Assembly: GCA_037443425.1 (NCBI GenBank)
Contig: JBBIOI010000048.1
Location: forward strand, 1-23,386
DNA length: 23,386 nt
Direction of reading: 5' to 3'
Source of the DNA: JBBIOI01 sp037443425
GTDB lineage: Bacteria; Desulfobacterota; BSN033; UBA1163
Made by a program: the position numbers and the translations under genes. The notes beneath the pieces were generated by a model. The model saw nothing but the letters and a program-made list of their open reading frames with translations. It searched no databases and was not told the DNA's origin. This document shows positions 21,915 through 23,386 of the stretch, one piece after another; position 1 is the stretch's first letter, and each line of letters starts with the position of its first letter.

Positions 21915-23386
21915 ATAGGGTTAAATTGACTTTCATCCTTATCTTTACAATATCAAGTTTTATTGGTATTTTTGCTAATTTCAGCCATGGTCAGGTCTTC
22001 ACAATTAACAGATTCCACTCTGAGATTAAGATTAATAAGGATTCATCAATAATCGTTAAGGAAACCATAAATGTAGAATTTCATCAATTAAGACGAGGTA
22101 TTTTTAGAGATATTTTTTTTAAATATAAAGATGACTTCGGAAACACTATCAGAACTCCAATGAGGATTCTTTCAGTGACCGATGAGAATGGAAGACCATT
22201 AAGATACAGAACGAGTAAGATTGGCCCCGTTTTTCGTATTCGCATTGGAGATGAAAAAAGATATGTCAAAGGGCAGTTGACCTATGTCATTACTTATAAG
22301 GTTGAGAATGTAATCTTATTTTTCGATGATCATGATGAGCTTTATTGGAATGTAACGGGTAATGATTGGAAGGCTACTATAAATGAGGCCTCTGCTAAGG
22401 TTTATTTAGCCACTGAGAATAAGACTAAAAATATAATGGTTAATGGATATCAGGGTATTTTCGGTTCAAGAGAGGAATGTTCTTATGAAGCAAGTGAGAA
22501 TACTGGAAGATTTATTACAAAGAGACCACTTGCACCTGGGGAAGGTTTAACAATTGTACTTGGCTGGGATAAAGGGATTGTTTTACCTCCTTCGAAAATA
22601 AAGAAATTTCTTTGGATGATTGATTTTGAAGAAAACTGGGTCTTTTTAATCCCAATATTTTCTTTCTTTTATATGCTAAATCTCTGGTACCGTAAAGGTC
22701 GTGACCCAAAGGTTAGAGAATCGATTATGGTGATATATGAACCTCCCAAATTTAATCAAAAATCCCTAACCCCTGCAGAGATAGGTACAATTTTAGATGA
22801 GAGGGTGGATCCAAGGGATATAAGCGCAACAATCTTAGATCTCGCTGTAAAAGGATATATAAGGATTGAAGAGCAAGAGAGGGAGGCCTTCTTTTCTGAG
22901 AAGGTAGATTATTTTTTAAAAAAGATAAAGGAGGTTGATTCTAATCTTAATTCCTTTGAAGCTGAAATGATGAAGGCACTCTTTTCTCATAACTCAGATG
23001 GTATATTTATATCTGAATTAAAGAACAGATTTTACAAAAATATACCTAACCTAAAAAGGATTCTTTATGATGAATTGGTAAAAAAGGGTTTCTTCACAAA
23101 AAACCCTGAAAGTGTAAGAGGTTTCTTCATGGTTTTGGCAATCTTAGCCTTTATTTTTATCATTCTGGTTTTAGGAATCTTTTTCACTAATTTAGGGATG
23201 AGGATCTTTATTTCAGGACTTTTAACCGGACTCTCTATATTCTTAATTGGAAGGGCGATGCCTGCAAAGACAAAAAAGGGGGCCTCTATATATATTGATA
23301 TTTTAGGTTTTCAGGAATTTATGTCACGTGCTGAAAGGGATAGGCTTGAAAGAATGGCTGATAAAAATCTTTTTTCTAAATTTTTA
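21911..23386 (+). CDS. DUF2207 membrane protein (partial, runs off right edge)
   Basis: 492 codons are open to the window edge. A signal peptide or first helix (about 6-26, FILIFTISSFIGIF) precedes an extracytoplasmic beta-rich domain that begins FTINRFHSEIKINKDSSIIVKE and contains LYWNVTGNDWKATINEA (about 144-160) and the PLAPGEGLTIVLGWDKG turn. One membrane helix follows near 241-257, then a cytoplasmic part with YEPPKFNQKSLTPAEIG and DISATILDLAVKGYIRIEE (winged-helix like), two more helices (about 400-440), and AERDRLERM near the edge. This is the DUF2207 (YciQ-type) architecture, usually about 550-650 aa, so roughly 60-150 residues are missing. The function is unknown. It is translationally coupled to lemA. 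Confidence 0.92.
   Translation, partial: MNRVKLTFILIFTISSFIGIFANFSHGQVFTINRFHSEIKINKDSSIIVKETINVEFHQLRRGIFRDIFFKYKDDFGNTIRTPMRILSVTDENGRPLRYRTSKIGPVFRIRIGDEKRYVKGQLTYVITYKVENVILFFDDHDELYWNVTGNDWKATINEASAKVYLATENKTKNIMVNGYQGIFGSREECSYEASENTGRFITKRPLAPGEGLTIVLGWDKGIVLPPSKIKKFLWMIDFEENWVFLIPIFSFFYMLNLWYRKGRDPKVRESIMVIYEPPKFNQKSLTPAEIGTILDERVDPRDISATILDLAVKGYIRIEEQEREAFFSEKVDYFLKKIKEVDSNLNSFEAEMMKALFSHNSDGIFISELKNRFYKNIPNLKRILYDELVKKGFFTKNPESVRGFFMVLAILAFIFIILVLGIFFTNLGMRIFISGLLTGLSIFLIGRAMPAKTKKGASIYIDILGFQEFMSRAERDRLERMADKNLFSKFL

Overview
The window is about 23.4 kb of AT-rich bacterial DNA. It reads as chromosomal housekeeping sequence from an anaerobic, diderm (Gram-negative) bacterium. Four lipoboxed or secreted envelope proteins (YajG-like, Slp, LolB-like and WXXGXW types) point to an outer membrane. 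An AhbD-type radical SAM heme synthase, several [4Fe-4S] proteins, an ADP-forming acyl-CoA synthetase and a three-domain NifU point to an iron-sulfur-rich anaerobe. The gene set would suit Desulfobacterota or Nitrospirota-like lineages, but I cannot fix the taxon from sequence alone. No tRNA, rRNA, CRISPR array, phage or intact insertion sequence is visible.

Layout, left to right. (1) 1-3823, minus strand: hemB, ahbD, a membrane sensor histidine kinase and a response regulator (cut by the left edge), joined by 4-26 bp overlaps. (2) 3956-6024, plus strand: a YajG-like lipoprotein and pyruvate kinase. (3) 6029-6898, minus strand: a secreted WXXGXW-repeat protein and an Slp-family lipoprotein, then a palindrome-bearing divergent promoter region. 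(4) 7217-7783, plus strand: a membrane-anchored LysM protein. (5) 7823-16679, minus strand: an eight-gene run of wHTH/[4Fe-4S] protein, acyl-CoA synthetase (ADP-forming), ccsA, hemA, galT, hemC, hemD and a HAD hydrolase, with many overlaps. (6) 16680-17302: a non-coding block full of inverted repeats. (7) 17303-19953, plus strand: nifU, nifS and a LolB-like lipoprotein. (8) 19927-21003, minus strand: a ferredoxin-tailed aldo/keto reductase, convergent with region 7. (9) 21004-21341: another repeat-bearing gap. (10) 21357 to the right edge, plus strand: lemA and a DUF2207 membrane protein.

The unifying theme is tetrapyrrole and redox-cofactor supply. HemA, HemB, HemC and HemD make uroporphyrinogen III from glutamyl-tRNA. 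AhbD is the last enzyme of the siroheme-dependent heme route. CcsA handles heme for cytochrome c maturation, and NifU/NifS supply the Fe-S clusters that AhbD and the ferredoxin-like proteins need. The steps between uroporphyrinogen III and AhbD (siroheme synthesis, AhbA/B/C) are not in the window. The most unusual points are a two-component system translationally coupled to hemB-ahbD, a GalT-family enzyme embedded in the hemA-hemC overlap chain, an uncharacterised Cys-rich wHTH/ferredoxin plus acyl-CoA synthetase pair heading the hem operon, and families of dispersed palindromes in the three larger gaps.
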